A stretch of 64,000 nucleotides of DNA from Ailanthus altissimus. Its lineage: Eukaryota; Streptophyta; Magnoliopsida; Sapindales; Simaroubaceae. Within the stretch, counting starts at the first letter, position 1. Each line of letters starts with the position of its first letter. Below, piece after piece: positions 10,820 to 21,493 of the stretch. The stretch lies in the NCBI GenBank assembly GCA_946807835.1, contig OX327699.1, forward strand, positions 26,090,014 through 26,154,013, in the 5' to 3' direction. Under the pieces are notes generated by a model. That model did no database searches, was not told the DNA's origin, and saw only the letters and a list, made by a program, of their open reading frames with translations. Made by a program: the position numbers and the translations under genes.

Positions 10820-13101
10820 TCGCAAGCTGGAACATTCGGGGTCTCCATGACCCCTGCAAACAATCAGAGGTACGGGCTCTGATTAAATCTTGTCGATTAT
10901 GTATTTTGGGATTGTTAGAAACAAAAGTGAAACTGTCTAATCTAGATACCATTTGGAAGAAGTTGGCATTACGAGAGTGGAAACTAGATAATAATTCTGA
11001 GTGCCTAGACATGGGAAGAATATGGATCGCCTTTAATCCGGCTAAATGCAATGTCACGATCTTACAAAAACACCAACAATTCATACATAGTAGAGTGATT
11101 ATTGATGGTATGATGTTTTACTGGACTCTGGTTTATGGTGCCTCTGCTAGTATTGAGAGAGAGAACCTGTGGAAGGACCTTAGGGAGGATTTGTCTCCCA
11201 ACACTATACCGTGGTTAATCCAAGGAGACTTCAACAATGTACTCAGCAACAATGACAGAATTGGCGGTCAATGGGTTAATGATAACATGGTAGAACAGTT
11301 CAAAAACTGGATATCGAGACTAGAGTTATTCGAGTTAAAGAACCATGGTTGTCACTACACTTGGTGTAACAATCAAACAGGTGGACAACGAATTTGGAGG
11401 AAAATTGACTGGGCATTTGTTAATGGAAAGTGGCTGGATGCATTGGAGTTTTCTGAGTGTGAAGTTCTTCCAGCGGGCATTTCAGATCACTCTCCTCTCG
11501 TGGTCTCCATTTCTAGAGCTTCATATATTGGGAAGGTTCCTTTCAAGTTCTTCAACGCCTGGTGTAATCACAGTGATTTTCTTCCCACAGTCGAGAGAGA
11601 GTGGCAGCATGTTTGTCATGGTCCCCCAATGGCCAAGGTATGGTTTAAACTAAAGCTATTGAAGCCCAAGCTAAAAGAGCTTAATATGGTCTTCTTCTCG
11701 GACATCCAGCAAAAGATTGAAGATTACAAACTGATGTTGGCCTCATTACAGAGTAGTCTGATCTATGACCCTTTCAACCAAACCCTTCAAGATGAGGAAA
11801 GGGGCATTTACCAACATTTAAGGAATCTTATTTATGCTGAAGAAAGCATTGTCAGACAAAAATCCAGAATCAGATGGATTCAAATGGGGGATTCAAACAC
11901 CAGCTACTTTCATAAGTCAGTTAAGCAAAGAAGAGCTCGGAATAGAATCATTTCGATTGAAAACCCAAACGGAGAAATTGTTGAAGACCCCACGGTTGTG
12001 GAAGAAGCCATTGTCCGATACTACAAAGATTTGTTGGGTACCCCTACCTCCCATAGGACGTCCATACAAAAAAGAATTATAGACGCGGGCCCTAAATTGA
12101 AGGTTGATGATAGAGACATGTTGAATGCCCCTGTCACAGAACAAGAAGTCAGAAGTGCTATCTTCAGCATCAATGGTGATAAAGCCCCTGGACCGGATGG
12201 CTATAACAGTTGCTTCTTTCAAAAATGCTGGCACATAATAGGAAGGGAGGTCACTGCAGCTGTGCAACATCTCTTCTCCTCAGGTCAGTTCTACAACCCC
12301 ATAAATGCCACTGCCATTACCCTTGTGCCTAAGGTTCATAATCCTCATAGCTTGGGGGACTATAGACCAATTGCATGTTGTACCGTCCTCTACAAATGTA
12401 TTACCAAAATTATAACATGTAGACTGAGGAGAGTGGTGAGCTACTTGGTCAGCCCTAGTCAATCAGCATTTATCCCTAATAGGAAGATATCAGATAATGT
12501 CTTACTAGCTCATGAGCTTGTGAGGGGTTATGATCGCAACAGTGGGAGCCCAAGGTGTGCTCTTAAAATAGATCTCCGCAAAGCTTATGATTCAGTATCT
12601 TGGGATTTCCTAGAAGAGGTATTGATGGGTCTGAATTTCCCTTATCACTTTATCAACATCATCATGAAGTGTGTCAGAACAAGCACGTACTCAGTTATGG
12701 TAAATGGCAGACTAGAAGGCTTTTTCCCGGGGAAGAAAGGTTTGAGGCAGGGGGATCCCATGTCCCCTTTGCTTTTTGTTATGGCCATGGAATACCTCAG
12801 TAGGAGCCTAAGTTGTATTCCTCAAAACCAGTTTATATATCACAAAGGGTGTAACAGGCTGAAACTAAACCACTTGATGTTCGCAAATGACCAATTGTTG
12901 TTCTTTAAACAAGCACTTGATGATTTCTCAATGGTCTCAGGGTTGCACCTAAACGCTGGTAAGAGCTTCATCTTCTTTGGGAATGTGCCTCAACCTACCA
13001 AGGAGACAATCCTTCAAGTGACTCAGTTCCAGCAAGGTGTTTTGCCTATCAAATACTTAGGTATCCCCTTAATCTCTGGAGGACTGAAGAAAGACCACTG
13101 T

Positions 13102-13758
13102 CAGGAGCTCATTAATAGGATCTCTGCAAGAATCTCAAGCTGGACTGTGAAATATCTGAGCTATGCGGGGCGGTTGCAATTAATAAAATCAGTCATAATG
13201 AGCATGCATGTCTACTGGAGTTCTATGTTCACCCTGCCTAAGTCGGTCACCAAAGAAATTGAAAGCAAATGTCGTAATTTCTTATGGCATGGAAGTAACC
13301 AGCAGGGGAAGAGAGGTTTAGTGGGCTGGAATGAGGTATGCAAAGATAAAATTGAGGGGGGTCTTGGCATTAAATCTATAAGCTTGTGGAATTCAGCGGC
13401 AGTTACTAAACACATCTGGGAGCTGGTTGCTGTGAAAGCCTCATTGTGGGCAAAATGGGTAATTGATAACAAACTGCGGAGACTAAGTTTTTGGGGCATC
13501 ACAAAGCCAATGGATGGTAGCTGGACTTGGAGGAAGATGCTGGGATTGAGAAGTCAGATAAAACAATTGTTCTCCTATGAATTGGGCAACGGCAAGTCCT
13601 TTCAATTTTGGTGGGATCCATGGCTGGGTGGAGAATCAATAGTTAATAAATTCCCCCACATACAAATCTCCGATGCGGATATTCCTCGGGGTGCAAAGGT
13701 TAATGAACTATGGCAGCATGGTCATTGGAACCTTCCTGACCCTTTGGACGAGTACACT
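13102..13758 (+). repeat. 657-bp direct duplication in LINE ORF2, copy 1
   Basis: It starts CAGGAGCTCATTAATAGG and ends GACGAGTACACT. Copy 2 is 707 bp downstream. The only difference I noticed is C at 13450 versus T at 14157 (Ala versus Val). Confidence 0.93.
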
Positions 13759-13808
13759 CCTCCAGAGATTAAGGGGATACCTAAGTATTTGATAGGCAAA
13801 ACACCTTG
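13759..13808 (-). repeat. 50-bp inverted copy of 13033-13082
   Basis: The spacer between the two duplicated blocks is the exact reverse complement of 13033-13082, which lies 19 bp upstream of copy 1. All 50 bases match. Confidence 0.95.
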
Positions 13809-14465
13809 CAGGAGCTCATTAATAGGATCTCTGCAAGAATCTCAAGCTGGACTGTGAAATATCTGAGCTATGCGGGGCGGTTGCAATTAATAAAATCAGT
13901 CATAATGAGCATGCATGTCTACTGGAGTTCTATGTTCACCCTGCCTAAGTCGGTCACCAAAGAAATTGAAAGCAAATGTCGTAATTTCTTATGGCATGGA
14001 AGTAACCAGCAGGGGAAGAGAGGTTTAGTGGGCTGGAATGAGGTATGCAAAGATAAAATTGAGGGGGGTCTTGGCATTAAATCTATAAGCTTGTGGAATT
14101 CAGCGGCAGTTACTAAACACATCTGGGAGCTGGTTGCTGTGAAAGCCTCATTGTGGGTAAAATGGGTAATTGATAACAAACTGCGGAGACTAAGTTTTTG
14201 GGGCATCACAAAGCCAATGGATGGTAGCTGGACTTGGAGGAAGATGCTGGGATTGAGAAGTCAGATAAAACAATTGTTCTCCTATGAATTGGGCAACGGC
14301 AAGTCCTTTCAATTTTGGTGGGATCCATGGCTGGGTGGAGAATCAATAGTTAATAAATTCCCCCACATACAAATCTCCGATGCGGATATTCCTCGGGGTG
14401 CAAAGGTTAATGAACTATGGCAGCATGGTCATTGGAACCTTCCTGACCCTTTGGACGAGTACACT
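13809..14465 (+). repeat. 657-bp direct duplication in LINE ORF2, copy 2
   Basis: This is the second copy of 13102-13758, followed directly by the unique ORF2 C-terminal sequence (TCTCAGGTATGGGACT). Confidence 0.93.
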
Positions 14466-15208
14466 TCTCAGGTATGGGACTATCTCCGTAAAAATATTTC
14501 AATTTCAGAAAGAGAAGATAGAATTTCATTCACCGCAAGTCCCAATGCAAAGTTTTCCATTGCGAGTACTTGGAGATATCTTAAGAACAATGAGGCTAAG
14601 GTGGGATGGAGTAAACTGATATGGGGAACGCAACATATACCTAGACACAGCTTCGTTACTTGGTTAGCTTTGAAGAACAGATTATCTACCAGAGAGAGAC
14701 TTAAAAAATGGGGGGTTATCCCATCAGATGATTGCCCCCTTTGTGGTAATGACAAGGAAACAATCTCACACTTATTCTTCCAATGCAACTTTTGTAGTGA
14801 AATTTGGCACAAAGTACTAAGGGCGTGTCAACTCAATCAGTGCCCGAACAGATGGCAACGAGTAATCTCCTTCATGTGCAGGAAATCTAAAGGCAAATCC
14901 ACTCTCAGTAAGATTAGAAGAGTATCGTTCTGCGCTACAATCTACTTTATTTGGAGAGAACGGAATTTGAAGGTCTTCCAACAGAAAACTCCTTCTACAA
15001 GCGAAGTTTACCAAAAGATTAAGGATGTTATTTGGATTAGATGTATAAGTGCTGTAAATGGCCAAGGGATTGACCACATTGCAGTTGGTTGGTAAATGTA
15101 GTTAACTGTCTGGGATTGTACTGTTTTACTTTCTCTCTTTTATTGAATCTTTTCTCTGTAATACCAGCGGGATTTAGCATTTATATAAAAAATTTTACTT
15201 ACAAAAAA

Positions 15209-15225
15209 AAAGAACTGGAAAGTCA
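15209..15225 (+). repeat. LINE target-site duplication, right copy
   Basis: AAAGAACTGGAAAGTCA is identical to 8901-8917. The P450 reading resumes directly after it. Confidence 0.92.
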
Positions 15226-15680
15226 TTCTTTGGGTTCGATACCCCCAAAAAAATCCGGAGAACTCTGAGGATCCCATGTGCCTTAATCCCGAATCCCGAT
15301 AAATGGAATGTAAGCCCAGATTAGAACAAAGCCGTAAAATTAACAACTTGTATGACTAATGCGTTTAGTTTTGATGTTTCCTATACATAGGAACCAGCGA
15401 GGACGGGCACATACTAGGTTTTTGGTGGTGGATCAAGAATCTGTGCTGGAAACATGCTTGTTCGGCTACAAATTGCGCTATTTCTTTCACCATCTCTGTT
15501 GGATACAAGTAATTAAGCAAATCTATCAATGGCTTTTTTGAGTGGTGTTTGTGTTCTTAAACTTGGAGCTAATGCAAACATATTCTCATGTAAATTTAAT
15601 GGAATTTTCAGGTGGGAACCACTCAATCCGGATACAGATTTAATTTATCTATCACGTCCAAAACCAGCTGATGGTGTTGA
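15226..15680 (+). pseudogene. P450 pseudogene, middle part with haem-binding exon
   Basis: 15226-15309 continues the exon cut by the LINE (ILWVRYP... then PDKWN before donor GTAAGC), with a small CCCGAAT/CCCGAT duplication that breaks the frame near 15288. 15391-15508 holds the haem loop (FGGGSRICAGN, cysteine ligand present) but has an in-frame TAG at 15415-15417 just before it. 15612-15680 is the start of the last exon (WEPLNPDTDLIYL...PADG) and is cut by the gypsy element. Confidence 0.88.
15676..15680 (+). repeat. gypsy target-site duplication, left copy (GTTGA)
   Basis: GTTGA precedes the 5' LTR TGTAATACAC and is repeated at 41160-41164. Confidence 0.93.
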
Positions 15681-15681
15681 T

Positions 15682-15718
15682 GTAATACACGTGTATTACA
15701 ATAATACACGTGTATTAT
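15682..15718. promoter_or_regulatory. two perfect 18-bp palindromes with G-box core at the LTR start
   Basis: GTAATACACGTGTATTAC (15682-15699) and ATAATACACGTGTATTAT (15701-15718) are each self-complementary and centred on CACGTG, the core bound by plant bZIP and bHLH factors. A TATATATAAAG stretch follows directly. The 3' LTR repeats this at 39658-39694. Confidence 0.7.
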
Positions 15719-15833
15719 ATATATAAAGATTAGTGTAAGTTAAAAAGAAAAAAGAAAAAAAAGTGGTGGCGCTTTTATATATATATATATTTTGTTTTAC
15801 TTTCTTCGCTTAAGAAGAAAGAATTGAACCAGA

Positions 15834-16012
15834 AGGAAACTGAAAAAAAACGAAACAGAGAAAGAAGAGAGAAACCGAGGAAAGGAAGAAAAGAAAAGAA
15901 AGAAGAAAAGAAAGGAAAAAGGAAAAGAAAGGGAAAGGAAGAACGGGAAGGAAAAAGAGAAAGAGAAAGAAAAAGAAAAAGAAGGAAAAGAAAAGAAAAA
16001 GAAAGAAAATAG
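15834..16012 (+). repeat. GA-rich low-complexity tract in gypsy 5' LTR
   Basis: This is an almost pure purine tract of about 180 bp on the plus strand. It produces a meaningless Lys/Glu/Arg-rich open frame. It also occurs in the 3' LTR at 39790-39989. Confidence 0.85.
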
Positions 16013-16555
16013 GAAATTTTAAGAAATTAGTTGGGTAGTCAGAATTATACCCAGTGGTTTAGCGGGTAATAGTTTTACGATATTAGAATATTTATATCTT
16101 AATATTTATAATACATATCGATACTAATGATGTATTTTTACACCCTATGATATAGGAGGTGTGCCGATAGCGGGTAGATCTCAGAATCCAGACCCAGCTC
16201 AGGATTAGCGCACTTTTGTGAGTGGATAACTATATATATTTTATATGTTTTCAATACAGCCAATTATGATTTAATTGCGCATTATTAGATTTAATTATGA
16301 TTTATTTTAGACAAAAATATTTATACTAATTAGTAGATTCAGAAATATTTTAGAATTTATTATAGTACAGTTTATAATTATGTTCAGTACAGAAATAATT
16401 ATTTCAGAATAATTATGGTCACAATATTATATTGTAGTAGTTTTTGAACCACCATATGCGTACCCTCCCCTTTAATGTAGTTGCTTTGCGCATGCGTTAG
16501 ACCAGTTTAATTTGCTCTGCCCGAGCGATGTAACATTCCGCCGGGTTAGGCCAGC

Positions 16556-16560
16556 TTAGA
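16556..16560. repeat. target-site duplication of the triple-LTR element, left (TTAGA)
   Basis: TTAGA is the last 5 bp of the gypsy LTR before TGTCACGCCC, and it is repeated at 32646-32650. The gypsy LTR reads on correctly when one copy is kept. Confidence 0.95.
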
Positions 16561-19412
16561 TGTCACGCCCCAGACCCAAAAGATCCGACACACGACATCA
16601 CTTACATTCATTCACTGCATGTGCACTCATAAATAATATTACACAAAATTTTCAACTTTCCTTCAACACAGAAATCCTTAGCAAGTTGCTAGCAAGTTCA
16701 ACACTAAAATCAACCCTAACCTAACATATAAATATAAACTTCTCTTGACAATATTTAAACATTCATTTCAATTTCTTTCAGAATTATAGCAATTGAATTA
16801 TGACTGGGACAATTATTAAACCGGAGATACGCAGAGTTTTCTCAGAGATTAACACTCTACTACGTCACCAGTAGCAACTTTGTTACCGGGAGCCCAGAAT
16901 ATATCCATTGCAAATTCTTACTTAAAATCATCCAATAACCACACTTTATAAAACTTAAACCAAATCCAATCCACACACAATGAAATAATACATAAGTATT
17001 TATTCAATAGGGACAAACCAAATATCCTATCCCACGTGTCCCCAAATGAAACACACAACAACCTAACAACTTAGGGAACCCAAGGAACAGCAGAAGCCTT
17101 GCCAAATCCGCTATGCACACATGTACCTTATTTACCTGAAATCACCATAAACTATAATGAGTATAAAACTCAGTAAGCATACTAGTTTTTCATATATCAA
17201 ATACAAATACATATATGTACACAATGCATGTGTATGATATGCTGTGATCAATCAAAATCATAATCTTATCAAATCACATATCATGTAAGCGCTTACACAT
17301 TCTTTCAAAACACATAATAGGAATACCATCACTCAACTACTACTTAGTAGGACTTACATATCACATATCACATAATGAGCCAAATGTCACTCGTAGGTGA
17401 CATACCGTATGAGAGGAATAGTATAAGTGAGGTCTTTAAATCACACATATATAACGCTTATGCCCGAAGGTAAAAGCCAAACCCTCACCCTGATCATCGG
17501 TGAGTCCTCTCACATGTACCAATACGCCACCACACGAATGTGATGACTCACACTTCTTTTAGGTACCAATAGGATCCTCCCTACATACGGAACACATAAC
17601 ATATACCAATCCCGAAGGAAATGCCACACATACAGGCTCCACAAATCACATAAAATGCCTACTAAGTTAACAGTGAGTTCAAGTACCCTCAAATCACAAA
17701 ATATTTCTCATGGACATATTACACTTCAAAAGCTTTCTTTGTTAAACGCATCTTATTTTGGAAAGCTCACTTTCAAAAACACATGTATGTCCATGCTCAA
17801 TGTCAATGCTCACATTCATAAACATATATTCACATTTCATATCAAAATATACTTTGACATATCATAAACATATTCTTAACCCCATTTACAAAATCATACA
17901 AAACAATTATTATGTTTATTGTGATTTCAGTAGTAAGTCTAGTATACTTACCTCTTAACACTTTCAGCTACAAGGCTTAAATCTCCTTAACCTATCAATG
18001 GAGATTAATCCTTTCATAAGCCTCACAATTCACACAAAATACTTTAAATAGCTTACAAAATTATACACAATGCATTTATCACATCAAATTGGTCTAAATA
18101 TTTAGTTTCTCAAAACCTGTCATTCTGACCACTTACACTTAACAAAAATTTCTAATACATCAAATGATGTCCAATTACTCCAAAATCAGAATATACCATT
18201 CTTGACTCATATATCCTTCTTATATATGAATATTATATCAAATTTCCTACACAATCCATTCCATACACACCATCGAATCCAAACTACAAACCTGACAGGA
18301 TCAAGATACTTACTGAACAGTATTCAATCTCCTAATTTTATAAAATCATATACTAACTCAAAAATTATAAAACTACCACATAATTACTCTTAACACATAT
18401 CTCAGTCCATGATAAATATTTCACTTCCAAATCACTGCCAAAAGTATTTTAAAACTATTTTATTCTATAACTTTAAAAATCTGTTAATCAAATATTACAA
18501 TGAGCTGATACACTTTAGAAATTCATAACACTTCAACCACATTGATCTAAATTCTCAATTCCGAGTATATCATATTAGACATATAAAATTATCATATTCC
18601 AAAAATTCATAATTTTTGAAGATCATTCAGTAGGACAAAAATTATTTTTCACTGTACTATACTGTTTACACAGGATATTTCCAGAATTTCAGGGTCATTT
18701 TGGTAAATTCACAATAAATTCAATTTCCAGAATTTTCAATCGATTCAAAGTCTCAGATGATCCTTAACATGTCTAATTTTATATACTCAAAATTCAAAAC
18801 CAGAATCGAATCACAACAATTTATAAAATTCCTAGATCAAGAGGTTATCCAGCAGAAATTCCATAATTCATCATGATTTATCAAACTATCTTATAGATCA
18901 TCATCAATTCTCATATGATCTTACGAAATACACAACAAATCCTCAATTATACATATTTTCAGAAATCAAAACTTAAAGGAATTAACTTAATTAATACCAA
19001 TAAATTGAGAAATACGTATGATATACCTCTTGAAATTCAAAATTCTAATTTCTTCTTCTTTTTCTTCTTCTCCTCCTCTTTCTCTCTCCTCTATTTCTCT
19101 CTTCTCTCTCTTAAAATGGGTAGCTCGACCTAAAAATGGTAAATTAGGGTTTAAAAGTGTATTTTTATACTAAGAGGCTAATTTTTAGTATTTACGAATT
19201 TACCCCCAAAACTTTCAAAGTATAACAATTTGGTCCCTAAAATAATTCTAAAGTCTTGCAAATAAATCCAATACTAATAGTATATCCTTAACCTATAAAA
19301 ACACTACTAATAACAATATATAAATCAGGGATCACCTACATACAAATAAAATACGTATATTTATATATATAAATATACATATTCTTACCGGTTATGGATA
19401 CTGGTTACTACA
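16561..19412 (-). repeat. LTR 1 of the triple-LTR element (2852 bp)
   Basis: It runs from TGTCACGCCC to TACTACA on the plus strand. It contains no credible coding sequence; small open frames in it are chance. A pyrimidine tract at about 19049-19113 is GA-rich on the element's sense strand. Confidence 0.95.
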
Positions 19413-19425
19413 ATTCTCCCCTCCT
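19413..19425 (-). other. polypurine tract of the nested element, unit 1
   Basis: On the minus strand AGGAGGGGAGAAT directly precedes the LTR start TGTAGTAACC. Upstream on that strand, 19426-19450 reads like the last codons and tail of a gypsy pol, closely matching 39620-39645 of the surrounding gypsy element. Confidence 0.85.
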
Positions 19426-20125
19426 TATAAGAATTTCGTCCTCGAAATTCATAACTTAAGCACATAGATGAGGATACTTAGATCTCATTTCTTCTTCTCA
19501 TTCTCAATTTTCCTTTTCAACTGTATGGTTTATTCATAAAACATTTACAAAGCAATCTTCCTTGTATATAAGATTTGCTCATTGTGGTCCAAAATCCTAA
19601 TAAATACTCATTCATATGTTAGATTATCTCTAAGTTGGCTCATAGCTGAGTATACGAGAGGAGTACGAAACATATATCCATAAAATAAACATATGACACA
19701 CATTATGGAGTTATAAAATTATACACACATATTTTTATTCTTTTTTTTCCCATTCGTTCAATATTTAATAGGCATCTATACACTTCACATTTTATTCATT
19801 AAAGAATAACATAGATGTAGAATATCCATACTAATCTCTTAAATAAAATTCTTAACTCCTCTGAAAATTTTAATCCATTCAACATATACTCATACGTCAT
19901 AATATCATTCACTACCTTGATATCATTCTAAAAAAAAATGTAGCATTTCTACGCAACTAAGTTGTCATTCAAATCAGAATATTAAAGATATTATCTTAAA
20001 TGATCAATGATTCTTAAACTATAGATCTCAACATTATATCTCTTACTCTAACTCTTTAAAAAAAAATAGTCCACCTTATTAGACATCATTTTCTCATTGA
20101 GACTGACATGTCTGCTTTTTTCTAA
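19426..20125. other. internal region 1, left non-coding part
   Basis: Apart from the pol stub at its left end, this is AT-rich sequence with no recognised gene on either strand. It separates the element's 3' end from the cargo block. Confidence 0.6.
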
Positions 20126-20257
20126 TATGCTCAGTTTCAAACAGAAAAGATTGCACTAGCACAATTACTGCGATGGCAAATATGGTTTTTCAACTATTCC
20201 TTTAACGTCATCCACGAAAAAGGAAAGAACAAAACGATTATTGATTTTCTTTCATAA
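20126..20257 (+). pseudogene. C-terminal RNase H tail resembling a caulimovirus-type (pararetrovirus) polyprotein, copy 1
   Basis: The 43 codons between an in-frame TAA (20123-20125) and TAA (20255-20257) contain the pattern R-W-Q-x-W-F, then G-K-x-N and a D-F-L ending. In the reverse transcriptase/RNase H of plant pararetroviruses the tail ends with DFL, whereas gypsy elements end with ADALSR, as in this window near 36595. Only the tail survives, so it cannot work. Its place directly upstream of two promoter-bearing ORFs suggests the whole block came from an endogenous viral sequence. The match is by motif only. Confidence 0.55.
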
Positions 20258-20262
20258 AATTC

Positions 20263-20270
20263 TATAAATA
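20263..20270 (+). promoter_or_regulatory. TATA box of the 386-codon cargo ORF, copy 1
   Basis: TATAAATA lies 63 bp before the ATG at 20333 and just after the RNase H-like stop codon. Confidence 0.6.
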
Positions 20271-20332
20271 GCCTAAACCTCATAATCACTTTTCTAGCAA
20301 TAAATAAAACCAACCTTTTTACCATCTTCATA

Positions 20333-21493
20333 ATGAATCCCATTATCATAACTCCTCCTGTTCCTTTTTCTCCACCACAATTTCCAGACCTAATCAAAAC
20401 CAGAACACTCCATTCCCGTGCCAAAGAATTCATCAGACACTACGCCATCTTAGCAGTCCAAAAACACGGCCTCACAGTTCTTGGTGGCCCTTTGTTCAAC
20501 TTAGAATACCCTTTCTTTCACCTGCACTCTTTTTTCCCATTTTCCCAATGGTCCAAACCTGTCCTTTACTTGTTATGGTACCTGTTGGATCTGTATACAA
20601 TCGCCATGGAATTTCCATTACTTAGAACCCTCCAAAAATTAGAAAAATGTGATGAAGATCATCCAGCCCTGATTTTTCTCCAATGGTTTTACCCAAAGAC
20701 ATGGTGGATAACTAAATTTCAATACATGATTGCAAACAACACAAATGCTGCAGTCCCCAGACAACATCTTTGGTCAGTCTTACTTCTCCAACGGAAGGGT
20801 ATGATTATTTCAGATCACGAGATTCATTATTACCCCACTGTTAAGGATTACTTCACATTTACCCTTTCACTAAAGGGATCAATTAAGCTCTGGCCTGAAG
20901 AAGTAATTCAGCAAAAGAGAGAACTTGAAAGAATTCTTGCTCAGGAAAATCAAATAATTCCTCCGTCTGTTTGGATCTCCCCAGAAGATGTTGCACCTTG
21001 GGAACAAGTTGAAGCTGACTTTACAGAAGACCTGAATTTTGCCAATATACTCAAATTCCAACAAAGACAAAAATATCATCTTTCACATCTCAGAAATACA
21101 GATTACTCTACTCATCATCACCATATCCCAAACATGACTTATTATGCCAGATACAGACAAGCAATGGATAACCTTCACCAATGGCCTCAGCTAACTGTCC
21201 CGACAGAACCTACCCAATCTCAGCCAGTTGTCCCGACAGAACCTGACCAACACCAACCCAATCTTGACTTATCCCTCTTTCAAGACTCCCAACCTTATCT
21301 AACCGACACTCAAATCCAAGGGGAATCCAGCACATCCCTCATCCAGACCAGCTCACATGCAGAAGATCAAGATATGGTAGACCCACCTTCCACTCAGCCA
21401 GAGCCCTCATTCAATGTATGGGAACAACAACTCCATAAGTTTCTCTCTCACGGATACGACACAGATGAAAGCGACCAGGGAGACTTATTTTAA
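20333..21493 (+). CDS. cargo ORF of unknown function, 386 aa, copy 1
   Basis: This is an intact open frame from ATG 20333 to TAA 21493. I do not recognise a domain. The N-terminus is Pro-rich (PPVPFSPPQFP). Residues about 30-200 are rich in Trp, Tyr and Phe (for example YLLWYLLDLY, FYPKTWWITKFQYM) and look like a folded domain. A charged stretch follows (residues 190-270), then a Pro/Gln/Thr-rich linker with two PTEP repeats, and an acidic C-terminus (DTDESDQGDLF). There is no clear signal peptide or membrane anchor. Lying directly behind an RNase H-like tail and a TATA box, it takes the position that a separately promoted ORF has behind pol in some caulimovirids (ORF VI in caulimoviruses, ORF2 in florendoviruses). 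I saw no motif that proves such an origin. The second copy, 6616 bp away, encodes the same protein. Confidence 0.7.
   Translation: MNPIIITPPVPFSPPQFPDLIKTRTLHSRAKEFIRHYAILAVQKHGLTVLGGPLFNLEYPFFHLHSFFPFSQWSKPVLYLLWYLLDLYTIAMEFPLLRTLQKLEKCDEDHPALIFLQWFYPKTWWITKFQYMIANNTNAAVPRQHLWSVLLLQRKGMIISDHEIHYYPTVKDYFTFTLSLKGSIKLWPEEVIQQKRELERILAQENQIIPPSVWISPEDVAPWEQVEADFTEDLNFANILKFQQRQKYHLSHLRNTDYSTHHHHIPNMTYYARYRQAMDNLHQWPQLTVPTEPTQSQPVVPTEPDQHQPNLDLSLFQDSQPYLTDTQIQGESSTSLIQTSSHAEDQDMVDPPSTQPEPSFNVWEQQLHKFLSHGYDTDESDQGDLF

Larger units (their letters stand above)
10816..15095 (+). pseudogene. LINE ORF2: endonuclease + reverse transcriptase + zf-RVT, rearranged
   Basis: The N-terminus is an APE-type endonuclease (ASWNIRGL, LLETKVK with catalytic E, QGDFNN, SDHSPL). 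RT follows (DYRPIACC, DLRKAYDSVSWDF, GLRQGDPMSPLLF). The RT active-site box reads F-A-N-D at 12880-12891 where the family has F/Y-A-D-D, so the first of the paired aspartates is Asn (AAT). The segment after it also looks shorter than in related elements. A 657-bp segment is duplicated (13102-13758 and 13809-14465) with a 50-bp inverted spacer. The 707-bp shift throws the frame, so the first frame stops at 13857 and the C-terminal part (zf-RVT, CPLCG...HLFFQC near 14735-14784) is readable only in the second frame (13806-15095). In life this protein would nick DNA and copy the LINE RNA; this copy cannot. Confidence 0.93.
8918..15208 (+). mobile_element. plant L1-type LINE, nearly full length, inserted in a P450 exon
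   Basis: It has a 105-bp leader, ORF1 (9023-10819) and ORF2 (10816-15095), a short 3' UTR and a short A-rich end (15203-15210), and is flanked by a 14-17 bp target duplication. This is the full architecture of a non-LTR retrotransposon inserted by target-primed reverse transcription. The P450 exon resumes in frame right after the right copy of the duplication. The copy is inactive: ORF1 has a stop, the RT active site is changed, and ORF2 contains a rearranged duplication. Confidence 0.95.
15681..16560 (+). repeat. gypsy 5' LTR, first segment (880 bp)
   Basis: It matches 39657-40538 of the 3' LTR with small indels. It is interrupted at 16560 by the triple-LTR element and continues at 32651. 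Confidence 0.95.

Noticed and set aside
15824..16012. Lys/Glu/Arg-rich small protein in the gypsy LTR (again at 39792-39989)
   Set aside because: Product of a GA-rich low-complexity tract inside an LTR.
17510..19133. Several 60-72-codon open frames in LTR 1, repeated in LTRs 2 and 3
   Set aside because: They repeat only because the LTR repeats, overlap each other on both strands and have no family features.
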